A stretch of DNA of 64,000 bases from assembly GCA_965261585.1 (NCBI GenBank), contig CBDHDN010000029.1:459226-523225 (forward strand), written 5' to 3'. This stretch comes from CBDHDN01 sp965261585. GTDB lineage: Bacteria > Pseudomonadota > Alphaproteobacteria > UBA6615. The notes under the pieces are model-generated. The model had not been told where the DNA came from. It saw only the letters and a list, made by a program, of their open reading frames with translations, and searched no databases. Shown here in pieces: positions 9,109-17,385 of the stretch; the first letter of the stretch is position 1; every line of letters starts with the position of its first letter. The position numbers and the translations under genes are program-made.

Positions 9109-9527
9109 GGCGAGGCCCTCCGGTCGGGGGCGATGTCGATGCGCTCGCCCCAGGGCTCGCGGTTCCAGTCCGACGGCGGGTTGCCGTAGTTGCACCACAC
9201 GGTGGCGAAGTCCGGCTCTGTCTCGGGATAGCTGGAGCACAGCATGTCGGTGAGGTAGAGGCACACGCTGGGCCGGATGCCCTGCTCGTCGAGCCAGGCG
9301 AAGCCCGGCCGGAAGTCGGTGCCGCCCCGGCCCTTGATGACGATCTCGTCGGGCAGATCGCAGGCCGCGTACTCCGCCGCGTCCTGCACGGCGGCGTCGA
9401 CCTGGAGGATGTGGACGCTCTCGGGCTGGATCTCGGTGGCGACCTCGCGCACCTCGGCCCAGAAGTCCGCGAGCGTCTGGGTCGGCAGGGAGCCCGAGGT
9501 GTCGATGATGACGGCGATCGCGTCCAT
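9105..9527 (-). pseudogene. VWA-like (DUF2201-type) protein, N-terminus lost at an IS end
   Basis: Visible residues start at MDAIAVIIDTSGSLPTQTL, the MIDAS-like DxSGS strand of a VWA-like domain, and continue through GRGGTDFRPGFAWLDEQG and LYLTDMLC, typical of the C-terminal domain of putative metallopeptidases of this type. The N-terminal half should lie further upstream but is replaced by a 38-bp IS end at 9534. It sits at the head of the operon-like VWA, hypothetical, ParB, GHKL series, with a 4-base GTGA overlap to the next gene. Confidence 0.65.
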
Positions 9528-9533
9528 GCCGCA

Positions 9534-9571
9534 TGAGACAAACTTGTGTCCAAGGAACCGGGTGCGCTACA
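9534..9571. mobile_element. Solo terminal remnant of the 14-bp-TSD IS3-like element
   Basis: TGAGACAAACTTGTGTCCAA through GGTGCGCTACA is the right end of the element present in full at 21634-23047 and 35668-37081. Only these 38 bases remain. The left neighbour is the broken VWA-like gene and the right neighbour is a different truncated reading frame, so a deletion or recombination removed the rest. Confidence 0.85.
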
Positions 9572-9698
9572 CGTGGGGTTGCTGGATAAGGCCAGCGATT
9601 TTGACGCCCGCACGATTACGCTGCTGGAGATCACGTTCGTTGGGGCAAACGCCTATATCGAGACGGACCTGCGCGCTGCGCAAACGCGTGCCGTGTAA
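9572..9698 (+). pseudogene. C-terminal fragment of an unrecognised gene
   Basis: Immediately after the IS end an open frame reads VGLLDKASDFDARTITLLEI ... FVGANAYIETDLRAAQTRAV and stops at TAA 9696-9698. It has no start and looks like the last 41 residues of a normal globular protein cut by the IS. I do not recognise the family. Confidence 0.45.
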
Positions 9699-9789
9699 AA
9701 CTGACGCCCAAGGGCTCGTCGGAGAAAACACCTTGGCACTTGCGAGGCAGTTAGCGAGGAGCGGTCTGCAGCGCACGCGAAAGCAGGGT

Positions 9790-10779
9790 CTAGTCCTTAG
9801 CTAGGCGCAGTATCATCCCAACCAACGCGACGACCACGAGGGAATCGCGGCCGGTTCGAACGACGGTGACCGGTTGAGTGAGGCCGCCGAGTAGCTGTTG
9901 TCGTTCGCCCGATGCGAGGTCGACTCGGGAGAGACGGCCTGTTCCATCGAGAAACTCGTTCGTCGCCGCGTCGTAGCGGCCGTGCTCGAGGACCAGCAGT
10001 GAGCCGTCGTCGGCAAAAGCGAGGTCGATCGGCGCGTCCAAGTCAATTACTTCGAGCCGCGCGACGGCTGGCCCGTTGAGCGGCAGGGAAATGACGGCGC
10101 CGCCGCCCGCCAGAAAGGGAAAGCCGCCGAATACAGCGATGAAAACGCGCTGGTCCCGAACGGCGAGGCCGGTCGGCACGGCGTCGACAAAATAGCTTTC
10201 ATCGTCATTGAATTCGGTTGGTGAGAGCCGCCGCAATTCCTCCCGGCGATGCTCCAAGTCCGGGATCGCGAATAGCTGACTAACCTCACCGTCAGGCGAC
10301 AGGCGTGCAATGGAGTTTCGGCCCGCATCGGCTACCAACCAACTATTGCCGTCCCAAACGAAGTCGTAGGGGTTCCAGAAATCATTGCTGAGAGCCCTGA
10401 CCGTCCCGCCAGCGGAAAGCTCGAGGATGGCGTGGTCAATTTCGCTCTCGTCTCGGTTCACATCTTGCCAGCCCTGCGCCACGAAGATACGCGTCCCGCG
10501 GGTCTGTATCTTGTACGGACCAGTCGGCGCACCCAAGATGTCGTCACCCACCGGCAATCCGTCATGCACCACCTCGGAGCCCCCGTCGGTCAACCGCACG
10601 ATACGGCCAGTGGCGAGATCGGTCACCAACAATGCATCGTCAGTAAAAGCCGCACCCGACGGTTTCTCCAAATCGTGCTCGATTGCCGACACTGTCCAGC
10701 CCGGTGCCGCGATCGGCGCCGCCGTGGCCCACGGCCCCCACACCAACACACCTGCGAGAACTAGGGCGATGTGACGCAT
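9790..10779 (-). CDS. Exported ScyD/ScyE-like beta-propeller protein
   Basis: 329 residues from ATG 10779. A signal peptide (MRHIALVLAGVLVWGPWATAA, cleaved near residue 21) is followed by repeated propeller blades with the pattern L.V.D...G.I.R: ALLVTDLATGRIVRL, NSWLVADAGRNSIARLS, GSLLVLEHGRY and GTGRLSRVDLASG. This fits the ScyD/ScyE and NHL/SGL families, periplasmic proteins of mostly unknown substrate. The start overlaps the end of the SUMF1-like gene by 19 bases, so the two are co-translated. Confidence 0.75.
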   Translation of the reverse strand: MRHIALVLAGVLVWGPWATAAPIAAPGWTVSAIEHDLEKPSGAAFTDDALLVTDLATGRIVRLTDGGSEVVHDGLPVGDDILGAPTGPYKIQTRGTRIFVAQGWQDVNRDESEIDHAILELSAGGTVRALSNDFWNPYDFVWDGNSWLVADAGRNSIARLSPDGEVSQLFAIPDLEHRREELRRLSPTEFNDDESYFVDAVPTGLAVRDQRVFIAVFGGFPFLAGGGAVISLPLNGPAVARLEVIDLDAPIDLAFADDGSLLVLEHGRYDAATNEFLDGTGRLSRVDLASGERQQLLGGLTQPVTVVRTGRDSLVVVALVGMILRLAKD

Positions 10780-11552
10780 CGAAAGCCCGCGTTCGCCGCA
10801 AAGCGAAAATCGCTCTCGTAAGCCAGGCGGTAAGTCGTCCGCAACTTCCAATCGTCGCTGTTCCAGGCGCCGCCGCGCGCCACTCGGAACTCCTTCTTCC
10901 GGGCGGCCGGCCGGGCACCGTAGGAATTGAACCAGCCATCGACCCATTCCCAGACGTTTCCGGTCATGTCGGAGACTCCCTCGGGTGTGTCGCCCTCGCC
11001 GAACGATCCCACTGGTGCCGTTGCCGGATAACCGTCGGCCGCATCAGGCATACAACAGTCAGCGCCACCCCGGTTTGCCCGCCTCGCAGTTGGATCGTCG
11101 TTGCCCCAAGCAAAGCGTCGGCCATCGGTGCCGCGCGCGGCGCGTTCCCATTGCTCCTCCGTCGGCAGTCTTAGACCGAAATGTCGGCAGAACCCATCAG
11201 CATCACCCCAAGACACGCCAACCACAGGATGATCATCGCGTCCAAGCTCCGGGTGGCTGGAATAGAAGGATGGCTGTCGACCGGTTGCGTCTACGTAAGG
11301 GTTGTATTGGCGGTTCGTCACCTCGTATTTCATGATCTTGAACGATGGGAGATCTATCGACCGAGCAGGACCCTCCTTCGTTTCACCCGAGTCGCTGCCG
11401 AAGATAAACGAACCGCCTGGGATGTCGACCATTGGACCGTTTCCACGCAGTCCAGACGAGGTTGCCTGTCCGGTCAACAAAACTTCCGCGATCAGAGAAA
11501 GTGTCGCAGTGTGCCGACTCAGGATCAGGTAGCGAATTGATCGAGTGCTCAC
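10761..11552 (-). CDS. SUMF1/FGE-like exported protein without the catalytic cysteines
   Basis: The start is set at GTG 11552 because a strong GGGAGG lies 7 bases upstream; upstream ATGs lack one. 263 residues. A hydrophobic N-terminal segment (YLILSRHTATLSLIAEVLL) suggests export. The FGE-sulfatase fold is clear: DIPGGSFIFGSD, KYEVTNRQY, PVVGVSWGDADGFC, RLPTEEQWERAARG, GNVWEWVDGW and RVARGGAWNSDDW. In true formylglycine-generating enzymes the last motif carries two copper-binding cysteines (GGSWxCxxxxC). Here they are absent, so a non-oxidase role is likely. Couples to the ScyD-like gene. Confidence 0.78.
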   Translation of the reverse strand: MSTRSIRYLILSRHTATLSLIAEVLLTGQATSSGLRGNGPMVDIPGGSFIFGSDSGETKEGPARSIDLPSFKIMKYEVTNRQYNPYVDATGRQPSFYSSHPELGRDDHPVVGVSWGDADGFCRHFGLRLPTEEQWERAARGTDGRRFAWGNDDPTARRANRGGADCCMPDAADGYPATAPVGSFGEGDTPEGVSDMTGNVWEWVDGWFNSYGARPAARKKEFRVARGGAWNSDDWKLRTTYRLAYESDFRFAANAGFRCVTSP

Positions 11553-12203
11553 GCGAATTCCTCCCGGCAGCGTGCCGAATGCGATCATCGACCGGAGCTC
11601 CCACGGCCAAGCCACCCAGGCCTCAAACCTTCTACTTACATATCATGGCACGCCCGATCGCAAAACGAGCCGCGGCCTGCTGCGGGTCGACCGCCGGTTG
11701 GCACCGATGAGCCGATCGGACCTTTGTCAACGTCACGCTATCGTATTTTTATGAGGAAAAACCATCACCGCGATGACCCCCCCCCCCGGTAAGCGTTGGT
11801 GCGAGACATTGTGAGCGACAACGCAAAACAACGCTCATTCAACACGATACCCGCTATAAGAGTAGTTGGTGTGCGGCGTCGCCACAGTGGGCTATCGTGA
11901 AGCGGCCGATCGTGGGCGGGCGAGGTCATAGGCAGCATACAACGTCGGTTGCTTTTGCTATTGACGGTAGACTACAATCTGGGCGCGGCTTACCGCCGGC
12001 CAGGGGTGTCCGCGATATCCTGTGGAGGCGAAACGTTCGGGCCTTGGATTGACGGGGATATTGGGGCACCCTAGGTGATGTTCCGATGGTTGCTCAGGAC
12101 AGGCCGGCCCACCAGAGGCCCCGACTGAGGCACCACACAAAGTTGGGGGCAACCCCAGAATGGAGCGCGCCGCTCGCGCGCTCGCGCAACAACGGAGGAA
12201 ACG
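11553..12203. other. Intergenic region upstream of the sugar ABC operon, with a poly-C tract
   Basis: About 650 bases between divergent units. No gene is supported. A run of eleven C residues lies at 11777-11787, unusual in the window. GGAGG at 12193-12197 is the ribosome site of the solute-binding protein gene. Promoters for both directions must lie here, but none is clear enough to place. Confidence 0.5.
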
Positions 12204-13460
12204 ATGAAGCGATACCTATCTGCTTGGCTAATAGCAGGTTCCATTACGATGGGGACCGCAACAGGTGCCCTCGCGCTCACCATTGCCGTCACGAACGACA
12301 GCACTGGCGACGGCGTGACAGGCTTGGCCAAGATTTATACGGAGCGAACGGGGATTGAGATCGAGATCGTCGAGGCGCCGTATGCCAATATATTCGAGCA
12401 GGAGGCGAACGCGGCGCTGACACGCTCCGGCATCTTCGACCTTTTCCTGATGGATGATCCCTGGATTCCGTTCTTCGCGGAAAACGGATACTTGGAAGAC
12501 TTAACACCGTTCCTTGAAGCCAAAGGGCTGGACGGCTGGGATGACGACATGCTGCGTGCGTCCCGCCGCATTTGCCAGAATCCCTACGGCGAAGGACCGT
12601 ACGTCTGTGTCCCAATGGTCGGCAACGCGCAACTGTTCTTTTACGATCCGGACAAGTTTGCCGAAGTGGGTTTCCCTGATGGACCGGAGACCTGGGACGA
12701 CGTGATCGAGGCCGCCGGCAAGCTGACGGAAATAGGCGGTGGTCGAACCTTCGGCTATTCGATGCGGGCCGCGGAAGGAAACCCGGTTGTGGCCGACTTC
12801 ATGCCGATCTTCTGGTCTTACGGCGCGAGCCTCTTCGACGAGGACCGCAATGTCTCACTTGACACAGACGAAGCGCGGCAGGCCATCGACGTCTTTCTCC
12901 AGCTTGCCGCGGTAGCACCGCCGGGCGTGGAAAGCTTCAACGCCGATGAGGTGGGGCGAGGTCTCGCCCAAGGCGTCGCTTACTCGGCCATTAACTGGCC
13001 AAATTGGGTGGCGACCTTCGAGGATCCCACGCAGAGTCGCGTTGTCGGCACGATCGCCCATACCACGATCCCGAACGGCACCCGCCAAGGCAGTTCCGAG
13101 ATTGGCCACTGGGCGTTGGGCATGAGCATCGATTCCGAGGACAAGCAAGTCGCGTTCGACTTCATGCTCTGGGCGACGCTGCCGGAGCAGATCATATTCA
13201 GTGCCGAGGAATTCAGCAACGCGCCGGTCCGGGTTTCGGCATTTACCGACCCTGGCTTGACCGCGCAGGACCGCTTCCGACACTACCCGACGCTGATGGA
13301 TGTCATCGAAGCGTCGACCCCGCGGCCGCGGCATCCACGTTGGCCCGAAATCGAAAACGTCTTTGGGCGCCACTTGACCGCTGCCGTCGCCGGCACGGTT
13401 TCGGGTGAGGAGGCCCTGTTGGGGGCGCAGGAAGCGATCACGGAGCTTCTCGCGCGCTAG
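12204..13460 (+). CDS. Extracellular solute-binding protein of a CUT1 sugar ABC transporter
   Basis: 418 residues, family 1 (MalE/UgpB-like) size. Signal peptide MKRYLSAWLIAGSITMGTATGALA, cleavage near residue 24. The mature part begins LTIAVTNDSTGDGV and contains the usual two-lobe pattern, including FDLFLMDDPWIPFFAENGYL, NAQLFFYDPDKFAEVGF and TWDDVIEAAGKL. The first gene of an operon SBP, two permeases, ATPase and nitrilase. It has a perfect 13-bp hairpin just downstream, a usual device to give the binding protein more mRNA than the permeases. The substrate is unknown; CUT1 systems carry oligosaccharides, polyols or glycerol phosphates. Confidence 0.9.
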   Translation: MKRYLSAWLIAGSITMGTATGALALTIAVTNDSTGDGVTGLAKIYTERTGIEIEIVEAPYANIFEQEANAALTRSGIFDLFLMDDPWIPFFAENGYLEDLTPFLEAKGLDGWDDDMLRASRRICQNPYGEGPYVCVPMVGNAQLFFYDPDKFAEVGFPDGPETWDDVIEAAGKLTEIGGGRTFGYSMRAAEGNPVVADFMPIFWSYGASLFDEDRNVSLDTDEARQAIDVFLQLAAVAPPGVESFNADEVGRGLAQGVAYSAINWPNWVATFEDPTQSRVVGTIAHTTIPNGTRQGSSEIGHWALGMSIDSEDKQVAFDFMLWATLPEQIIFSAEEFSNAPVRVSAFTDPGLTAQDRFRHYPTLMDVIEASTPRPRHPRWPEIENVFGRHLTAAVAGTVSGEEALLGAQEAITELLAR

Positions 13461-13476
13461 CGCATAGGTACGATCG

Positions 13477-13506
13477 CGGCGGCTCTCAAGCTTTTGAGAG
13501 CCGCCG
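13477..13506 (+). terminator. Intercistronic stem-loop after the binding-protein gene
   Basis: Perfect 13-bp stem CGGCGGCTCTCAA / TTGAGAGCCGCCG around a GCTT loop, 16 bases after the SBP stop and about 30 bases before the first permease. No T-run follows, so it is more likely an mRNA-stabilising or attenuating hairpin (as between malE and malF) than a full terminator. Confidence 0.75.
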
Positions 13507-13537
13507 AATCTTGAGACCTTAGACGAGGGCGGAACCC

Positions 13538-14476
13538 GTGCCAAGTGAGAGGGCGCTAGCCGACGATCAACCGTCAGAACACCCCCTCGGCGGGGCTGGC
13601 GTTGGGTTCGAGGCTTGGTTCGAGCGGAATTTGCGGTGGATCTTACCGGCGCCGGCGGTTTTGATCCTGCTGGTCCTCACCATCTTCCCCACAATCTTCA
13701 TGTTCGCCCTTGCGTTTCAGAAGACCAACCCGGCCGTCGACGTGCCGAACGATTGGATTGGCTTTGGCAATTTCGCCCGATTGTTTACCGACGAAATCTT
13801 CCACAACGCCCTTTGGAACACCGTGTTCTTCACATTCTTCGCCGTGTCGATAGAATTCGTGCTTGGCCTCGGTCTCGCTTTGTTGTTGGACCAATATATC
13901 CGCCGACTGAACTTCATTAAGACGGTACTGATGCTGCCAATGATGTTCCCGCCCATTGCGGTGGCGATCACTTGGAAGCTTATCTATCAACCTCAATTCG
14001 GCGTTCTCAACGACATTCTGTTCCGTCTCGGATTACCGCTTGGGGTGTGGGCATCCGGCGTCAATTCCGCCATGTGGTCGATCATCTTTGTCGACATATG
14101 GGAGTGGACGCCATTCATCTTCCTCATGATGTTGGCCGGCTTAGCGAGCTTGCCGTCTGAGCCTTACGAGGCCGCCGAGCTGGACGGTGCGGGGGCGTGG
14201 CGGAAGTTCTGGGATCTGACTTGGCCTTTTCTGCGACCGATCGTGACAATCGCTGTGCTGCTGCGCCTCATGGATGCGCTCCGCCTGTTCGACCAGGTCT
14301 TCATACTTACGCGCGGAGGTCCATCGAGTGCGACGGAGACGTTGAGCCTGTATATCTTCCGTGTCGCGTTCCGCTTTCAAGAGATAGGCTACGCCGCAGC
14401 GATCTCACTGTTCGTCTTGTTCGTGACAATAGCGTTCTCAACTTGGTTCATTCTCCGCATGCGACTGGGGGACTAG
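13538..14476 (+). CDS. Sugar ABC transporter permease (MalF-type)
   Basis: 312 residues with six membrane segments: about 37-57 (LPAPAVLILLVLTIFPTIFM), 98-120, 130-150, 180-200, 230-250 and 285-305. The cytoplasmic EAA loop is present (YEAAELDGAGAWRKFWDLTW PFLRP), the contact to the ATPase. A GTG start at 13538 follows GGGCGGAA. Four bases separate it from the second permease. It forms the membrane channel of the importer with the next gene. Confidence 0.9.
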   Translation: MPSERALADDQPSEHPLGGAGVGFEAWFERNLRWILPAPAVLILLVLTIFPTIFMFALAFQKTNPAVDVPNDWIGFGNFARLFTDEIFHNALWNTVFFTFFAVSIEFVLGLGLALLLDQYIRRLNFIKTVLMLPMMFPPIAVAITWKLIYQPQFGVLNDILFRLGLPLGVWASGVNSAMWSIIFVDIWEWTPFIFLMMLAGLASLPSEPYEAAELDGAGAWRKFWDLTWPFLRPIVTIAVLLRLMDALRLFDQVFILTRGGPSSATETLSLYIFRVAFRFQEIGYAAAISLFVLFVTIAFSTWFILRMRLGD

Positions 14477-14480
14477 CGCC

Positions 14481-15377
14481 ATGGCAATTGCGACAGCAGA
14501 GGTCGCACCAACTGTAGCTGGCCGCGTGCGGGAGTTCAGCCCCGCACGGGAACACACGAAACGGTGGATTGCGTACGCGGTCATCGTCTTCGCGCTCGTG
14601 TATACGATCTTCCCTGTCTACTGGTTGGTGCTGAACTCGTTCAAGACGGATCTGGAGATCTTTGCCGTGCCCTCGACGTACATCGTCGAGCGTGCGACGC
14701 TGATGCACTACGTCGCGACCTTTATCGACCGGCCCCTCTTTAAGTTCATGCTCAACAGCGCGACCGTGGCGGTTGGAACAACGGTGGCGTCGTTGGTGAT
14801 AGGCACACTCGCCGGTTATGCGCTGGCCCGGTTCGACTACCCGGGGAAGATGAAATTTCACGTTTCGTTTTGGATTCTGTCCACGCGCATGCTGCCACCC
14901 ATCGTTACCATCATTCCCCTGTTCTTGTTCTTCTTGTCCCTTGACCTGCTGAACACGAAGACGGCTCTTGTGATCGCCTACACAGGTTTCAACCTGCCTT
15001 TTGTTATCTGGATGATGAAGGGGTATTTCCGGGAGTTGCCGCCGGAGCTAGAGGAGTCCGCCATGGTGGACGGCGACACCCGCATGGGCGCCTTTTGGCG
15101 TATTATGTTGCCGTTGGCCAGGCCCGGCTTGGCGGCCACGGCGATCTTTACACTCATTTTGTCTTGGAACGAGTTCCTTTTCGCGCTCACTATCACCAAG
15201 ACTCAAATATCAAACACGCTGCCGATGGGCATTTCAGGTCGCGTGACACAGTTCCAGACCTATTGGGGGGAGATCAGCGCGGCGAGTGCTGTCGCGATCG
15301 TGCCGATCGTCATCTTCGCTTTCATCGTGCAGAAGCACCTGGTGCGCGGGCTTTCGTTCGGCGCCGTGAAGGGCTAA
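14481..15377 (+). CDS. Sugar ABC transporter permease (MalG-type)
   Basis: 298 residues, six predicted helices starting with WIAYAVIVFALVYTIFPVYW (about 31-50). The EAA-loop ESAMVDGDTRMGAFWRIMLP matches the MalG/CUT1 pattern. The last helix VAIVPIVIFAFIVQKHLVRG ends in the usual LVRGLSFGAVKG tail. It pairs with the MalF-type permease, and the spacing (4 bases upstream, 14 downstream) shows one operon. Confidence 0.9.
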   Translation: MAIATAEVAPTVAGRVREFSPAREHTKRWIAYAVIVFALVYTIFPVYWLVLNSFKTDLEIFAVPSTYIVERATLMHYVATFIDRPLFKFMLNSATVAVGTTVASLVIGTLAGYALARFDYPGKMKFHVSFWILSTRMLPPIVTIIPLFLFFLSLDLLNTKTALVIAYTGFNLPFVIWMMKGYFRELPPELEESAMVDGDTRMGAFWRIMLPLARPGLAATAIFTLILSWNEFLFALTITKTQISNTLPMGISGRVTQFQTYWGEISAASAVAIVPIVIFAFIVQKHLVRGLSFGAVKG

Positions 15378-15391
15378 CAGGGTGTACTAGA

Positions 15392-16450
15392 ATGGCAGGC
15401 GTTTCGCTCGAGCATGTTTCTAAGCGGTACGGAGATGTTGCGGCGGTTTCAGACCTCGACCTGGAGATTCGGGACAAGGAGCTTCTTGTTCTGTTGGGCC
15501 CATCGGGCTGCGGTAAGACGACGACAATGCGAATGATTGCGGGGCTGGAACAGATTAGCGATGGCACGATCAAAATCGGAGATCGGGTCGTCAACAAAAT
15601 CCTGCCAAAATACCGCGACGTCGCCATGGTCTTCCAAAACTACGCGCTCTACCCCCACATGAACGTCTATCAAAATATCGAGTACCCGTTAAGGGTCCGC
15701 AAGATACCGCAGGAAGCGCGCCGCAAAGCCGTACAAGCGGCGGCGGAGAAGGTCGAGCTGGATAGTTTGCTCGATCGGCTGCCGCGACAGCTTTCCGGTG
15801 GTGAGCGGCAGCGTGTCGCTTTGGCGCGCGCGATTATCCGGACACCCACGGTGTTCCTGATGGACGAGCCTTTGTCCAATCTCGACGCGAAACTGCGGAT
15901 CCAGATGCGTGCGGAGCTGAAGCATCTACAGCATGAGTTGGCCGTTACAACGGTCTACGTCACCCACGATCAGATCGAGGCGATGACCTTGGCCCATCGC
16001 GTGGCGATCATGAACGAAGGCGTTCTCCAACAGCTGGGTACGCCGCGCAACATCTACAACGAACCGGCAAATCTGTTCGTTGCCGGATTTATCGGCTCGC
16101 CGGGGATGAACTTGCTGCCCGGCGAATTGCAGAATGGCAGATTCGAAGGCCCGGGTGTGAGGGTGCCTGGGGTTGGTAATACTGCGCGAGGTTCGGTAGT
16201 GCTGGGTGTAAGGCCGGAGGATATGGCCGTCGTCGAGAGTCCGACTGAAGCGAGCATGAAGACCCCCATCTATTCGGTCGAGCTGACCGGTGAGTCGACC
16301 TTGCTTACCGTCCGCGTCGCGGACAATCTTGTGACTCTGCGGACGAACAACGATTTCGACGGAAACATTGACGACGAAGTGCTCATAAAGATCAACGCCG
16401 AGAAGATCTTTCTTTTCGACGAGGAGTCGAAGCAAAGGGTCAGTGCTTGA
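15392..16450 (+). CDS. Sugar ABC transporter ATPase (MalK/UgpC-type)
   Basis: 352 residues from ATG 15392. Walker A GPSGCGKTT (about 37-45), Q-loop VFQNYALYPHM, signature LSGGERQRVALARA, Walker B VFLMDEPLSNLDA and switch His VTHDQ. The carboxyl 110 residues form the OB-type regulatory domain (VVLGVRPEDMAV, ELTGESTLLTVRV) typical of CUT1 ATPases. It ends 7 bases before the start of the nitrilase, so both are probably in one transcript. Energises import together with the two permeases. Confidence 0.92.
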   Translation: MAGVSLEHVSKRYGDVAAVSDLDLEIRDKELLVLLGPSGCGKTTTMRMIAGLEQISDGTIKIGDRVVNKILPKYRDVAMVFQNYALYPHMNVYQNIEYPLRVRKIPQEARRKAVQAAAEKVELDSLLDRLPRQLSGGERQRVALARAIIRTPTVFLMDEPLSNLDAKLRIQMRAELKHLQHELAVTTVYVTHDQIEAMTLAHRVAIMNEGVLQQLGTPRNIYNEPANLFVAGFIGSPGMNLLPGELQNGRFEGPGVRVPGVGNTARGSVVLGVRPEDMAVVESPTEASMKTPIYSVELTGESTLLTVRVADNLVTLRTNNDFDGNIDDEVLIKINAEKIFLFDEESKQRVSA

Positions 16451-16457
16451 GAGAGCG

Positions 16458-17385
16458 ATGAAAAACCCATCCGAAGGCACCAACAATATCGTCGTAGCCT
16501 TGCTGCAGTCCCGCTACCCGGGATCTGTCGGGGCAGCGCTCGATCAAGCCCACAGCCTGTGCGAGCAAGCCAGCAAGCAAGGCGCCGATATCGCGCTTTT
16601 CCCCGAAATGTGGACGACCGGCTACGAATTCTTCGATGCGGCCGACCCGGATGGACAGGCCCGCTTGGTTGGCAACCGCGCGCCACGAGGATGAAGAACC
16701 CCTTGCGTCCCTTCGCCAGCACGCGCGCGACCTCGACCTCGCGATCGCGATGAGCTATTTGCGGAAGACCGACGCCGCCCCCGAAAACAGCTGCGTCTTG
16801 ATCGATCGGCATGGCCGGAAGGTGCTGGCCTATTCAAAGGTGCACACCTGCCCGTTCGAGGTCGAAAAATACTGCCAGCCGGGAAATTCGTTCCCGGTCG
16901 CCGACCTCGATACCCGAGCCGGGGGCGTCCGGGTCGGCATCATGATTTGCTTCGACCGCGAGTTTCCCGAGAGCGCGCGCATTCTGACCCTAAACGGCGC
17001 CGAGCTTATCCTCGTGCCGAACGCCTGTGTCGTTGAAGAACACCGGATCAGCCAGCTCCGCACCCGCGCCTTCGACAATGAGGTTGCGTTGGCCATGGTC
17101 AACTACCCAGAGCCGCGGTTCAACGGCCAGTCCACGGGCATCGATGCCGTTTTCTTTGATGAACAGGGGAGGTCGCTCGATCCCGTTGTCGCCGCCGGCG
17201 GATCGGCCGAAGAAATCGTCCTGGCGACCTTCGATGTTGATCCCATCCGCCGCTATCGAGCCGGTGCAATCTGGGGAAACGCTTACCGGCGGCCAGAAAT
17301 CTACAACGTACTCACCGACGCCCACTCATCCGGCCCCAGTGCAACGTTCGAACCAAAGATCAACGGCAACATCAGGGCGCCGCTA
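16458..17385 (+). pseudogene. Nitrilase-superfamily amidohydrolase, frameshifted and cut by IS630
   Basis: Carbon-nitrogen hydrolase with the Glu-Lys-Cys triad intact: Glu in IALFPEMWTTGYEF, Lys in LAYSKVHTCPFEVE and Cys in GIMICFDREFPES. From ATG 16458 the frame stops at 16694. One extra T near 16667 explains this (expected ...QARWLATARHEDEEP). The second part runs from there through RRPEIYNVLT, near the natural end of the family, and then continues without stop into the IS630 at 17386, forming a chance in-frame fusion with its first transposase frame. It lies at the end of the sugar transporter operon, suggesting an amide or N-acyl substrate. The single inserted base may be a sequencing error. 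Confidence 0.75.

Noticed and set aside
11777..11787. Run of eleven C as a phase-variation tract
   Set aside because: It lies in a 650-bp non-coding region about 420 bases from the nearest start and no promoter elements could be placed around it.
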